Below are positions 53,024 to 62,099 of a DNA stretch of 64,000 nucleotides, one piece after another. Both the position numbers and the translations under genes were made by a program. Each line of letters begins with the position of its first letter. Positions within the stretch are counted from its first letter, which is position 1. The notes beneath the pieces were generated by a model that had not been told where the DNA came from, did not search any database, and saw only the letters and a program-made list of their open reading frames with translations. This stretch comes from M3007 sp964484205 (GTDB lineage Bacteria > Bacteroidota > Bacteroidia > Chitinophagales > Saprospiraceae): positions 1 through 64,000 of the forward strand of contig CAZAEZ010000015.1 of the NCBI GenBank assembly GCA_964484205.1. The letters are read 5' to 3'.

Positions 53024-54616
53024 ATGCCGACTACACTCGAACTTGTACTCAACCCCGAAGAGCGGGATTCCGAAACGCTGTTGCGAAAAAAAGCCGCACA
53101 GCAGGCCGGCATCTCTCCGCAGGCGGTCAGTCATCTCGAAATCCTGAAGGTATCGCTGGATGCGCGCAGCCGTACACCGGTTTTCCGGATGCGGGTGGAG
53201 CTGTACGGTCCGGGTGAAGTGTTCAGCCCGGAGCCGGCTATCCTGTCGGGGTACCGGCCGGTCGACGGTAGCCGGGGGCGGGTATTGATCGTGGGCGCCG
53301 GCCCGGCGGGCTATTTTGCGGCGCTGGAACTGCTGGAACGGGGGCTGCAGCCCATCGTGCTTGACCGGGGGAAAGATGTGCGTACCCGCCGCCGCGACCT
53401 GCGCGCCATCCAGCAGTTTAACGAGGTAAACCCGCATTCGAACTATTGTTTCGGCGAAGGCGGCGCCGGCACTTATTCCGACGGCAAACTGTACACCCGC
53501 TCGGTCAAGCGCGGCAACCTGCAAAAAGCCCTGCGCCTGCTGGTCGAGCATGGCGCCAAATCCGATATCCTCAGCGAAGCGCATCCGCACATCGGCTCCA
53601 ACAAGCTGCCCGGCGTGGTGCAGAATATCCGGGAAACGATCCTGCACTACGGCGGGGAGGTGCATTTCGGCCAACTGGTCACCGATTTTATTTTAAAAAA
53701 CGGCGCCGTGCAGGGCGTTCGCACGCAAACCGTTTCGCCGGGAAAAAATGCCGAAACTACCCGCGAATGGCTGGCCAATGCCGTCATCCTGGCTACCGGC
53801 CATTCGGCGCGCGATATCTACCGGCTCCTGCATGCCCGGGGCATTGCAGTTGAAGCCAAACCCTTCGCCCTGGGTGTCCGGGTAGAGCATCCGCAAGCGC
53901 TGATCGACGAAATTCAATACCGCCAAAACCCGCGCAACGAACACCTGCCGGCAGCCAGTTACAGCCTGGTGTGCCAGATTCGGGAGCGGGGCGTGTTTTC
54001 CTTTTGCATGTGCCCGGGCGGGCTCATCGTACCGGCGGCTACCGCGCCGGGCGAGATCGTGGTGAACGGCATGAGCATGAGCCGCCGCGACTCCCCCTAC
54101 GCCAACTCCGGAGTAGTCACCTCGGTGGAAGCGGAAGACCTGAAAGCCTGGGAAAAGCACGGCGTGTTTGCCCATCTGGAATTTCAGGCGGAGGTGGAGC
54201 GCCGGATGTTTGCCGCCGGCGACGGCAGCCAACGCGGCCCGGCACTCCGTTTGCCCGATTTTATTGCCGGGAAACTGTCGGCCGACCTGCCGGGCACCTC
54301 ATACATCCCGGGTGTTTATCCGGCGCCGCTTTATGATTTGCTGCCACCTTTTATTTACAAACGCCTGCGCGACGGCCTCTCCCGCTTTGGTCAGCTCATG
54401 CGCGGCTATTACACCAACGAGGCTATCGTAGTGGGTACGGAAAGCCGGAGCAGCGCCCCGGTGCGCATTCCGCGCGACTCTTCGACGCTCATGCATCCGG
54501 ATGTGCAGGGGCTGTACCCCTGTGGCGAAGGCGCCGGCTATGCGGGTGGCATCCTGTCGGCGGCGATGGACGGGCAGCGGGTGGCCCAGGCGGTGTGCGC
54601 AGTTGTGTTGCGGTAA
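53024..54616 (+). CDS. FAD-dependent dehydrogenase (COG2509 type)
   Basis: The 530-residue protein has an N-terminal region of about 80 residues and then a glutathione-reductase-type FAD fold starting VLIVGAGPAGYFAALELLERG. The family signature NYCFGEGGAGTYSDGKLYTR follows, and the C-terminal FAD segment LYPCGEGAGYAGGILSAAMDG is present. Members are uncharacterised flavoprotein oxidoreductases. There is no signal peptide, so it is cytosolic. It is the last gene of the run beginning with the TonB receptor and converges on the lipoprotein gene with 7 bp between stops. Confidence 0.88.
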   Translation: MPTTLELVLNPEERDSETLLRKKAAQQAGISPQAVSHLEILKVSLDARSRTPVFRMRVELYGPGEVFSPEPAILSGYRPVDGSRGRVLIVGAGPAGYFAALELLERGLQPIVLDRGKDVRTRRRDLRAIQQFNEVNPHSNYCFGEGGAGTYSDGKLYTRSVKRGNLQKALRLLVEHGAKSDILSEAHPHIGSNKLPGVVQNIRETILHYGGEVHFGQLVTDFILKNGAVQGVRTQTVSPGKNAETTREWLANAVILATGHSARDIYRLLHARGIAVEAKPFALGVRVEHPQALIDEIQYRQNPRNEHLPAASYSLVCQIRERGVFSFCMCPGGLIVPAATAPGEIVVNGMSMSRRDSPYANSGVVTSVEAEDLKAWEKHGVFAHLEFQAEVERRMFAAGDGSQRGPALRLPDFIAGKLSADLPGTSYIPGVYPAPLYDLLPPFIYKRLRDGLSRFGQLMRGYYTNEAIVVGTESRSSAPVRIPRDSSTLMHPDVQGLYPCGEGAGYAGGILSAAMDGQRVAQAVCAVVLR

Positions 54617-54623
54617 CTGCTGG

Positions 54624-55601
54624 TTACCGGCATTTGCTCGAAAAATCGACCAGCCACTTGTTCCAGTTTTTCACGACGGTTTCCTTGTTTTCGCCCGCCA
54701 CTTTCGGCGCCAGTTCCTTGAGCTCGGCGAGCAATTCGGTGCGCACTACCTGGTAGTGGCAGAGGTTGTCGTTCAGCCATTTGCGTTCATTCGATATCCA
54801 CTCGGTTTCCTGCGCCAGCCAGGGCTGATTTTCAACTTCAAACAGTTTTCTGAAAATCGTTTCCAGCTTGTCCCGGGTTTCCAGCCAGGTTTTGGCGGTG
54901 CCCAATTCGGCGGTTAGCAGGTAAAAACGGGTTTCGTCATTGATCCCCGGGACTTTTAAAGCTTTTTCGTAAGCGGCAAATGCTGAAGGCCGTTGGTTGG
55001 CTTTATCCCAGAGTTGGATAAACTTTCTTGTAAAGCTCAGGTACCGGGCTTTTGCCGCTGCGGCGTCGTTGACCACGTCACTGAAGTTGCCGAACGAGGC
55101 GGCGTATATTTCCTGGTAAACATCATACACCTGGTCGGTTTTCATCAGGCCGGGCAGCGCCAGCATCATGGCCTGATCCCGCGGCAGCCGCACCTGGCTT
55201 TCCTTCATGGCGTCCAGGCTTTTTTTAGCCGATTCTTCCGCGTTCAGGTGGTTTCCCAATTTCCATTCGCAAAGCGCTTGCAGGGTGTAAGCTGTCGACA
55301 GTACACCGTTTCTCTTCAAATTGCCCCTGCGCTTGAGCGACTTGTGTACCTGCCCGTAGGCCAGGCTGTAGTAAAATTCCGGGGTGTTGGTTGGCGCCAG
55401 CGCCTGTTGGGCAGCCTGCGACTCTGCGGTCCATTCGGTGGCCTGGGCGCCTGTGAAACGTTGGGCATCTTCCAGTGTTGCCGCCTTGTTAAAGGAATGT
55501 TGCGCCTGGTCCAGGTAAATCAGGTGGACACAACCCGTAGCGCTCCACAAGGTGAACAGGAGCAGTGTGTAGCGGATAGATTTCAAAAAGGGTGTTTTCA
55601 T
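54624..55601 (-). CDS. Uncharacterised lipoprotein
   Basis: The 325-residue protein has a lipoprotein signal (LLLFTLWSATGC; lipobox ATGC, Cys at 24). The mature part is helical with TPR-like pieces (FNKAATLEDAQRF, LQALCEWKLGNHLNAEESAKKSLDA). No family is recognised. It lies 73 bp after the 870-residue protein on the same strand, with a 13-bp hairpin between them. Confidence 0.6.
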   Translation of the reverse strand: MKTPFLKSIRYTLLLFTLWSATGCVHLIYLDQAQHSFNKAATLEDAQRFTGAQATEWTAESQAAQQALAPTNTPEFYYSLAYGQVHKSLKRRGNLKRNGVLSTAYTLQALCEWKLGNHLNAEESAKKSLDAMKESQVRLPRDQAMMLALPGLMKTDQVYDVYQEIYAASFGNFSDVVNDAAAAKARYLSFTRKFIQLWDKANQRPSAFAAYEKALKVPGINDETRFYLLTAELGTAKTWLETRDKLETIFRKLFEVENQPWLAQETEWISNERKWLNDNLCHYQVVRTELLAELKELAPKVAGENKETVVKNWNKWLVDFSSKCR

Positions 55602-55630
55602 TTTTTATTTGTTTAAACGTGTGGTTCTAA

Positions 55631-55661
55631 GTGTCGGCCTGACTTTGAGTCAGGCCGACAC
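55631..55661. terminator. 13-bp hairpin of the gtgac-ttcga-gtcac family
   Basis: gtgtcggcctgac (55631-55643) pairs perfectly with gtcaggccgacac (55649-55661) around tttga. No T tract. It separates the 870-residue protein gene from the lipoprotein gene. Confidence 0.55.
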
Positions 55662-55674
55662 TATACGCAAGTAT

Positions 55675-58287
55675 TCAGGCTGTTTTCCCCTGTTCCAGTT
55701 GCAGCAGCAAGCCGGTCAGGTCGAAATCCTCCAGATTGTTCAACGCGGCTACTGCCTTTTTCAGGATAGCCAGGGCTTTTTTTACGTTGGTTTTATTGAG
55801 ATTTTGCCGGGCCAGTCCTTTCAGGTATGCTTCGATCAACAGGTTCAGGGTATCCGACTCCGTCAGTTTCCAGCCGGCTATGCTGCCCATTTCTTCCTCA
55901 AACAACACGTCAACAAGTTGCTCCAGGGCATATTGCAGGGCGGTGAGGTCTTCAATGCGTTCTTTGACCCAATCCGATTTCATCCAGGCGGCCAGCAGGG
56001 TGGCCTGGATGATCTGCAGCAGTGCCGGGAAGTCGACGCGCGCACCGGCAGGCGCCGTACGCAGGGCATCCAGCACCGACTGGATCACGGCTTGCAGTGT
56101 TTCCTTGTCTTTTGCCCAGGCCGGTTGTTGTTCGAGCACCAGTTCGAGCAGGAACAGCATCATTTCGTGCAATTGCGCGCGATTCAGTTCGAGCCGCCAA
56201 TGCTTGCCCGCAGGGTCGGGTACGGCGCGCACCAGTTCGGGCAGCGCGGCTTCGAGGGCATCCAGCAGTTGGCTGACCGGGGTGCCGTCGTTGGGGTTGA
56301 CGCGGTGGTGCAAGGCCCGCGTGGCCATGTCGAGCAGGAGGGGCAGCATATCGGGCAGCAGCTCCGCGCGGTTGTTTTTCTTCAGAAGAACAGCAGTGCG
56401 CCGGATCAGGTCTTGCACCACCGGCTTGTCGGACACCAGTTCGGGGTGTTGTTTCAATACCTGGAGCAGGGCTGTTTTCATCCGCCGGGCCAGGTGGACG
56501 TCAAAACGGCCGTCCTGTTCAAAAATGCCGCTTTCCACCAGCACCAGTTTGAGCAGCGCCAGACTTTTGGCATCCGGGTATTTCGCCGAAGCCATTTCGA
56601 GCAGCATTTCCAAAATAAAATCGAGCAGTTCCTCCAGCAATTCAAACCGACGCACCGGGGGCAATTCAGCGCGCCGGAAGGTGTAGGCAAAAACGATGTC
56701 GAGTGCGTGGTTGAGGATGCTTTTCAGGTCTTCCTGCTGCTGATCGGCGCCGGCAAACTTGACTTTGCCAAGCAGGTTTTTGTGCGTTGCCGCGGTGCGC
56801 ATGCTCACTTCCAACAACATTTCAACCGTATGGAACGCGATCCGCTGATCGTCGGGGAGCCGGCGCAAGGCGTCGAAAACAGCTTCGAGCACTTCACCCA
56901 GCATGGCCTTGTCGCCCACTTTGTTCAGGACCCAGGCCGGGTCGTCGGCCACGTCGCCGATCAGGTTTTCGGCCAGGCTGAGCAACTGGTTGTGGCTGAA
57001 CCTGGGTTTCCAACGACCGTTGGGCGCCGGTTTGGACAGTGTTTTCAGCAACTCCCGGACGGTAATCAGCAGCAAATGCTCTCCATTCTCGGTTTTGGCG
57101 TCCCAGAGCTGATCGAGTTGGCCGGCTGTGTTTTCCAGGATGAGCCGCACCAGTTCGGGGATGAGCAGGTCCAGCTCAATTTTATCGCCCGGATTTTTGG
57201 GCAAAACAGCCAGGCTGACACCGGTTATGATGTCCTGCACGCCGGCTTTTCGGGAAAGCATTTCCGGATGTTCGGCAAACACCCGGAAGCTGGCCTGCAT
57301 GACCGCATCAAGCGTTTCCGTGGTAAATACTTTTTTGAGATCAACGCGGTCGACCGGATTGTCAAGGATTGCATCGAGCAGCACTTTGCCGGTCGACTGG
57401 ACCAGGGCGACGCCGCCTTTTTCCCCGGACATCCACACCGGCAGGTTGGCCAGGAAGTGATCGCCTGTGTTGCGCACAACGCTTCGGAAAACAAACTGCC
57501 CCCACTGCAACACGCTGCTCTCATCAAAAGCCAGGCTGTCGTCGGGCTGGTCTTCGATGGTTTTCAGGCGTTTCAAAATGTCGTCGGCCAGGGTAGTGCC
57601 GGCATGCCGGATGAGTGCCTGGAATTTTTCGTCGCCGGTGATGTCGTCGCTCAGCTCCTGAAGCACCTCCGAGGCAGCGATGAAGAGCTGCGGCACCAGT
57701 TTTTTCGACAGGTGTTTGAAATCGTCGGGCGACGAAAAGGTGAGGTCGTCCAACCCGGCCAGAAACGCAGACAGGGATCGGCCGAATGGATTGTCTTTGA
57801 AAAACGGTTTTTGTGACTGGGCGAAGTAATCGATGCCCACTTCGATCAGGGCGCCACCGACGAGTTGGAGCGCCGACAGCTGGTCGGGCTCCTGCCCTTT
57901 TTCCCATTGCCGGATACGGAAAAACGTGACGCAGGTTTCTCTGTTGGTGACGATTTCCCCTTTGGATTCATCCGACCAGCCGTCTTCATCCGAATGCGAC
58001 AGTATCTGGTAGAATCTGATGTAAATTTTTTCATCATCCTGGGTCCGTCGCACGTCTTTATCGTGCAGTGCCCTCAATTCAGGGTAGTCGGTCAGGTACC
58101 GCCGGCCGTCGGCATTAAAAAATTCGCGGGCGCCGACCACGGATTCGCCCGTGTTGAATTTCGGCAGGGGGAAAACCAGTTCCCGGGCGCGCAGGTTGTT
58201 GGCATAGGCCTGCTGCACGGCGCCGCCCAGTTTGATTGCCGATTGAATGCCGAACAGAATAGCATCGGCGGTAGGATTGAATGCCAT
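55675..58287 (-). CDS. Unrecognised 870-residue helical protein with internal repeats
   Basis: The protein has no signal peptide or membrane segment. It begins MAFNPTADAILFGIQSAIKLGG. Nearly all of it is predicted alpha-helical with leucine-rich amphipathic segments. Two long units are alike: residues about 333-500 (FRVFAEHPEMLSRKAGVQDI... PAWVLNK... EVLEAVFDALRR) and about 606-775 (LLQVLKQHPELVSDKPVVQD... PAWAKDK... AVIQSVLDALRT), 273 residues apart. A third, weaker one may cover 270-300. I do not recognise a family. The repeat fold could be a solenoid scaffold. The lipoprotein gene lies downstream. Confidence 0.7.
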   Translation of the reverse strand: MAFNPTADAILFGIQSAIKLGGAVQQAYANNLRARELVFPLPKFNTGESVVGAREFFNADGRRYLTDYPELRALHDKDVRRTQDDEKIYIRFYQILSHSDEDGWSDESKGEIVTNRETCVTFFRIRQWEKGQEPDQLSALQLVGGALIEVGIDYFAQSQKPFFKDNPFGRSLSAFLAGLDDLTFSSPDDFKHLSKKLVPQLFIAASEVLQELSDDITGDEKFQALIRHAGTTLADDILKRLKTIEDQPDDSLAFDESSVLQWGQFVFRSVVRNTGDHFLANLPVWMSGEKGGVALVQSTGKVLLDAILDNPVDRVDLKKVFTTETLDAVMQASFRVFAEHPEMLSRKAGVQDIITGVSLAVLPKNPGDKIELDLLIPELVRLILENTAGQLDQLWDAKTENGEHLLLITVRELLKTLSKPAPNGRWKPRFSHNQLLSLAENLIGDVADDPAWVLNKVGDKAMLGEVLEAVFDALRRLPDDQRIAFHTVEMLLEVSMRTAATHKNLLGKVKFAGADQQQEDLKSILNHALDIVFAYTFRRAELPPVRRFELLEELLDFILEMLLEMASAKYPDAKSLALLKLVLVESGIFEQDGRFDVHLARRMKTALLQVLKQHPELVSDKPVVQDLIRRTAVLLKKNNRAELLPDMLPLLLDMATRALHHRVNPNDGTPVSQLLDALEAALPELVRAVPDPAGKHWRLELNRAQLHEMMLFLLELVLEQQPAWAKDKETLQAVIQSVLDALRTAPAGARVDFPALLQIIQATLLAAWMKSDWVKERIEDLTALQYALEQLVDVLFEEEMGSIAGWKLTESDTLNLLIEAYLKGLARQNLNKTNVKKALAILKKAVAALNNLEDFDLTGLLLQLEQGKTA

Positions 58288-58371
58288 ATGGGTTCATTTT
58301 GGATATGAGGAAAAATGCTGGATCAGCGGAAAAATCAATCAAACGGAGGGAAACCTGCAAAAACAAGTGTG

Positions 58372-58404
58372 CAAAAATAGCGATTAATTTTCCGGATTCA
58401 GAAA
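58372..58404 (-). promoter_or_regulatory. Candidate promoter of the 870-residue protein gene
   Basis: On the minus strand TTTC (58404-58401), 21 bases, then TATTTTTG (58379-58372), a full TAnnTTTG match. The leader would be about 78 bases. Confidence 0.5.
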
Positions 58405-58408
58405 TTCC

Positions 58409-61400
58409 TCAAGGCTGCAAAACCAACCGCCGGGCATAACGGACCTGTTCCAATCCGATCTGCACGGAATACATGCCCGCAGCCCGCCCATGCATGTCCA
58501 GGGCTATGCGGTTGTCGCCGGTTTGCAGGGTTGTTTGCCGCTGGTACACAGGGCGGCCCAAGGCATCCACAACCGTAATAAAAACAGGTTGGGTGCGCTC
58601 CGCCGGAATATCGATGGTAAACAAACCCGAACCGGGGTTGGGCATCACCGTCCAGTCGGGCTCCGCAGCCGCCGGACCGGTCGTGCCGGTTACCGGCGCG
58701 CTCAAAATGGCGATATTGTCGAGCAGAACCCGGTCGCCGTTGGAGCTGAACGTATCCAGTTCGGGGCTGATGCCGGTGAGCGTTTCGAAACAAATTTCGG
58801 CGGTTTTATCCAGGTAGGCGGCCAGGTCGAATTTGCGTTGGCGCCAGTTGTCGAAGCTCGGCGTAACCGGCTTGTAGGTCGGGCTGATCACGTCGCCGTT
58901 CACCACGACGCGCAGGGAGCTGAAGTAAGGCAGGTTATAGCCGAACTTATTTTGGTAGAAGAATGAAAACGTTTGCTTGTGCTCGAATTGCAGTTCGGCG
59001 GAAGCCATGCCCGACAGGTCGGCGCAGAGGCACAGTTTGCTGCGAAATTGTTGGTTTACATTCCAGACATTGTCGTTGTTCGGAATTACGGCTTCGCCAA
59101 AAAGAAAAGCTTTGCCGATGTCGCCGCCGGTAATGCGGTAGCCGAAAGCGCCGGTTCGGGCGGCGTCGGCAGAAATTTCGCCCCGGGAGTAACCCGTTTT
59201 TTCCAGCCTGAAAACTGAATCGAGCGACAGCTGATCCGCTTCGAAGGTCAGTATTTCGTTGCGGCGCATGGGCGCCGGGTTGGTGATGTGGAGGTTGAAA
59301 AGGCTGTCGTTCTGGTTGAGTCCGTCGGGGCCGTACGTTACCCACACGTCAATGTCGTAGTCGCCGTTGGCAAACAGGTTGGCCGGGTTGGCAAAACTGT
59401 ATTTGAAGGCCTCCCCGGTGTTGAGCATTTGGGGCGTTTGCATGGTTTCCACCACCGGCGCGCCACCGTTGACGCGGTAGGCCAGTTGAATTTCGGTGCC
59501 TTCGGGCAGGGGGTTGCAACCCCAATAGCCAATTTCCACTTCGGGGGTTTCAAAACCCAGCATGCAGTTGGATACCGGTTGGCTGACGGCTTGCAGGCGT
59601 ACGTCGATATTTTGCTCGACAAGACTTTCCACGGTCAGGAGCAGCTCGTTGTTGCTCAGGTCCAGGTCGTCGCCGAGGCCCGTCCAGCAGCGCAGGTGGT
59701 ACGTGCCGGGCGTGGCAAATTCGGCGGGTGGCACCGAAAAGGTGAAGTTGAGCGTATCGGCAGCGGTCAGGTCGGCAGCCAGGCTGAGGGTGTCCCAAAT
59801 GACGGGGTGGTCTTCGACCTGGTAGGCCATCGGAATTTTGGTCCCCGCCGGCAGGTCGGCGTTGCAGCCGCTGTACCGCAGTTGGACCGATACCGGTTCG
59901 GCGCCGGTAAAGCCGCATTCAATCGGTTTGGGGTCGAGCACGGCAATGGCTTTCAGGTCGAAGGGGCTCAACAATTTGCCCACACCCACAGCGTACCAGG
60001 CGTTTACGGTTTCCCGGAATGGCGTGGAGCAGGGGCCGTAGATATCTTCAGCCGCCTGCATGGCGCCTTCGCGCGCGTCGGCGTATTCCGACAGCCGCAC
60101 GAGGTAGTACTTCAGGTTGCGGAAAGCGATGGCCGCCGCCGTGTCGAGGCCCTGGCCGGTCACGGCATAGTCGAAATTGAGGTCGTTTTTGCCGCTGCCA
60201 CCGACGGTGAGCAAGTAAAACCAGTGGTTTTGCACGCCGCTGTTAATGTGTACACCGCCGTTGTCGAACGTACCGAATTCCCAGTGTTCACCCTTGTAGG
60301 TGTCGGGGTTTTCTTCTTTTTTCGGGTCGGCCATATTCCGGAAAGGGGGCGCATTGCTCAGGGCAAAATCTTCGCCGATCAGCCAGTCGCCGCGTTCGGG
60401 CGCAGCCCACAGTTCGATGGCGGTGCCGAAAATATCGCTGAACGATTCGTTCAATGCGCCGCTTTCGTTGCGGTAGCGCAGGTTGGCGGTAAACTGGGTG
60501 ATGCCATGCGCAAACTCGTGCCCCACTACATCGAGGGAGGTCAGCGGGCCGTAGGAGGCGCCGTTGCCGTCGCCGAAGCGCGCCCAGTCGCCGGTCCATT
60601 GCGCATTTACCCAGTTTTCGTCGTAGTGGACGAAGCTGATCAGGGCCATGTTGTTGCCGTTTACGCCGGCGTGGTTGTGTTTTTGGAAAAAATAATCGAA
60701 GGTCATTTCGGCGCCCCAGTGGGCGTCGGTAGCCACTTCATCTTTCTCGGGATTGACATTGTTCCAGTCGTTGTCGTCGTCAAAAAAATCGACGGCGTCG
60801 GCGTGTTCGGTGCCGCGTTGCATGTTGTAGGTTTCAATGCCGTTGCCGCGGGTGGTTTCCACCAGTCGGAAAAGATCGACATCCATCGAGTCGGTGACGA
60901 TCGGGCGGGTGCTGCTGTACTTGGTTTCGGCAGTGCCGGGGGTGTTTTGGTCGTGCAGCAGGTCGACGGTTTCCAGCAGGCTGCCGTCGACTGCGCTGAT
61001 GAACAATTCGCGGCGCACGGACGGTTGCTCCGCAAAAATTTCCAGGCGCCAGGCCAGTTGAAAATCGGCGGCGTTGTGGGTAAAACCGGGCGCCACGAGC
61101 ACCAGTTGGGGTTTGGGATAAAACGTGGCGGTCGGGTCTTTGCGGATGCGGCGCAGCAGGGCTTCCGCTTCCGGCGCCTCCCACATGTACCGTTGCGCCG
61201 GCACTTGCTGCAGGCCCTGTTGCAAGGCCGTGGCGGCTGAAACAGCCGGGCGGGTTTCCGCGTCCATCCCGCGCACCAGTTTGCCGTTGAGGGTGCGCAC
61301 ACGGCCGTCTTTTTCGTGGATGAGCAGCTCGGCGCCGTCGACCGGCACGTTGCGGTGGTATTGCTGGTAGCGGTAGTGGGTGTAGCCCAGTTCGTCGGTG

Positions 61401-61624
61401 TCGGTGCGGTAGAGCCGCAGTTCGTCGTAGGCGCCCAGGCCGAGCGCGTGCCGGTGCGATTGCACCAGTTCGGCTGCGGTGAGGCGTACGTTTTCGTGGA
61501 CGGTGAGCCAGTCGGGGTTGCCGTAGCGGCTGAAAAAGAGCGATTCCCGGTTGGAGTTGGATTGTGCGAAGGCGGTGCCGGCGGCGAGGAGCCACAGCAT
61601 GACGGAGTAGAGCAATAACTTCAT
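58409..61624 (-). CDS. Secreted M4 (thermolysin-like) metallopeptidase with T9SS type A sorting domain
   Basis: ATG 61624 begins a signal peptide (MKLLLYSVMLWLLAAGTAFAQ). The 1071-residue protein has an FTP/PepSY propeptide (about 40-200), an M4 catalytic domain (about 220-530; HEFAH zinc motif in VVGHEFAHGITQF and ligand Glu in LNESFSDIFG), beta-sandwich CARDB-like domains (about 560-800), a further beta domain, and a type A sorting domain at the end (MPNPGSGLFTIDIP ... GMYSVQIGLEQVRYARRLVLQP). It is a T9SS-exported protease for extracellular protein breakdown. The propeptide keeps it inactive until secretion. A TACTTTTG box is about 120 bases upstream of the start. Confidence 0.92.
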   Translation of the reverse strand: MKLLLYSVMLWLLAAGTAFAQSNSNRESLFFSRYGNPDWLTVHENVRLTAAELVQSHRHALGLGAYDELRLYRTDTDELGYTHYRYQQYHRNVPVDGAELLIHEKDGRVRTLNGKLVRGMDAETRPAVSAATALQQGLQQVPAQRYMWEAPEAEALLRRIRKDPTATFYPKPQLVLVAPGFTHNAADFQLAWRLEIFAEQPSVRRELFISAVDGSLLETVDLLHDQNTPGTAETKYSSTRPIVTDSMDVDLFRLVETTRGNGIETYNMQRGTEHADAVDFFDDDNDWNNVNPEKDEVATDAHWGAEMTFDYFFQKHNHAGVNGNNMALISFVHYDENWVNAQWTGDWARFGDGNGASYGPLTSLDVVGHEFAHGITQFTANLRYRNESGALNESFSDIFGTAIELWAAPERGDWLIGEDFALSNAPPFRNMADPKKEENPDTYKGEHWEFGTFDNGGVHINSGVQNHWFYLLTVGGSGKNDLNFDYAVTGQGLDTAAAIAFRNLKYYLVRLSEYADAREGAMQAAEDIYGPCSTPFRETVNAWYAVGVGKLLSPFDLKAIAVLDPKPIECGFTGAEPVSVQLRYSGCNADLPAGTKIPMAYQVEDHPVIWDTLSLAADLTAADTLNFTFSVPPAEFATPGTYHLRCWTGLGDDLDLSNNELLLTVESLVEQNIDVRLQAVSQPVSNCMLGFETPEVEIGYWGCNPLPEGTEIQLAYRVNGGAPVVETMQTPQMLNTGEAFKYSFANPANLFANGDYDIDVWVTYGPDGLNQNDSLFNLHITNPAPMRRNEILTFEADQLSLDSVFRLEKTGYSRGEISADAARTGAFGYRITGGDIGKAFLFGEAVIPNNDNVWNVNQQFRSKLCLCADLSGMASAELQFEHKQTFSFFYQNKFGYNLPYFSSLRVVVNGDVISPTYKPVTPSFDNWRQRKFDLAAYLDKTAEICFETLTGISPELDTFSSNGDRVLLDNIAILSAPVTGTTGPAAAEPDWTVMPNPGSGLFTIDIPAERTQPVFITVVDALGRPVYQRQTTLQTGDNRIALDMHGRAAGMYSVQIGLEQVRYARRLVLQP

Positions 61625-62099
61625 TTCAAGGAGACGATTTGATAGTGCGTCCACCATTGCCGGTGGGAAAATGTGCAAACAAAAACGCCTGGGGGAGCGG
61701 ATTGTTTGTTTGAGCAGCCTGTTGCGGTTGTCGGGAAGGTTGGCAAAAGTACCGCCTTGAATGGGGAAAACTAAATTTTTGGCTGGCGATGGCTAATCCT
61801 GGCAAGGGGGGAAGCCCCTTGCTCTTCCGAGTCTTCGCACTTGGAAGCCCTGTTTTCCGGATGTTGTCCGGGCGCGAAGTAAGCGCCAATGAGGCTGTCT
61901 CATACGCTGAAAACTTAAAATGCCCGCCGTAGATTATTTTATAAACCACGGAGGCTCGGAGAACACGGAGCATTAAACTCCGTGTTCTCCGAGCCTCCGT
62001 GGTGAAAATTCTGACCTTGCGGAACGCATGAGGGCTTATAATACGGCCTCTGTTTTGGGCGCGTCGAATACTTCGCCCAGCAGAACGGCTCTTTCAATT
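61625..62099. repeat. 475-bp gap with a perfect 26-bp palindrome (cacggag family)
   Basis: Bases 61945-61970 (accacggaggctcggagaac...) and 61978-62003 pair perfectly around a 7-base loop. Upstream at about 61919-61940 the sequence gcccgccgtagattatttta is the inverse of the flank at about 35176-35200. The promoter-like TACTTTTG of the M4 gene is at 61751-61744. No gene is seen. Confidence 0.75.
61744..61751 (-). promoter_or_regulatory. Candidate promoter box of the M4 peptidase gene
   Basis: TACTTTTG on the minus strand, a full TAnnTTTG match, 120 bases before the ATG. The upstream element is only TTTA/TTTT-like. Confidence 0.4.

Noticed and set aside
55609..57816. 735-codon open frame on the plus strand
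   Set aside because: It is the reverse of the 870-residue protein gene. The minus-strand product has regular helical repeats and a promoter; the plus-strand product is Gln/His/Phe-rich without domains.
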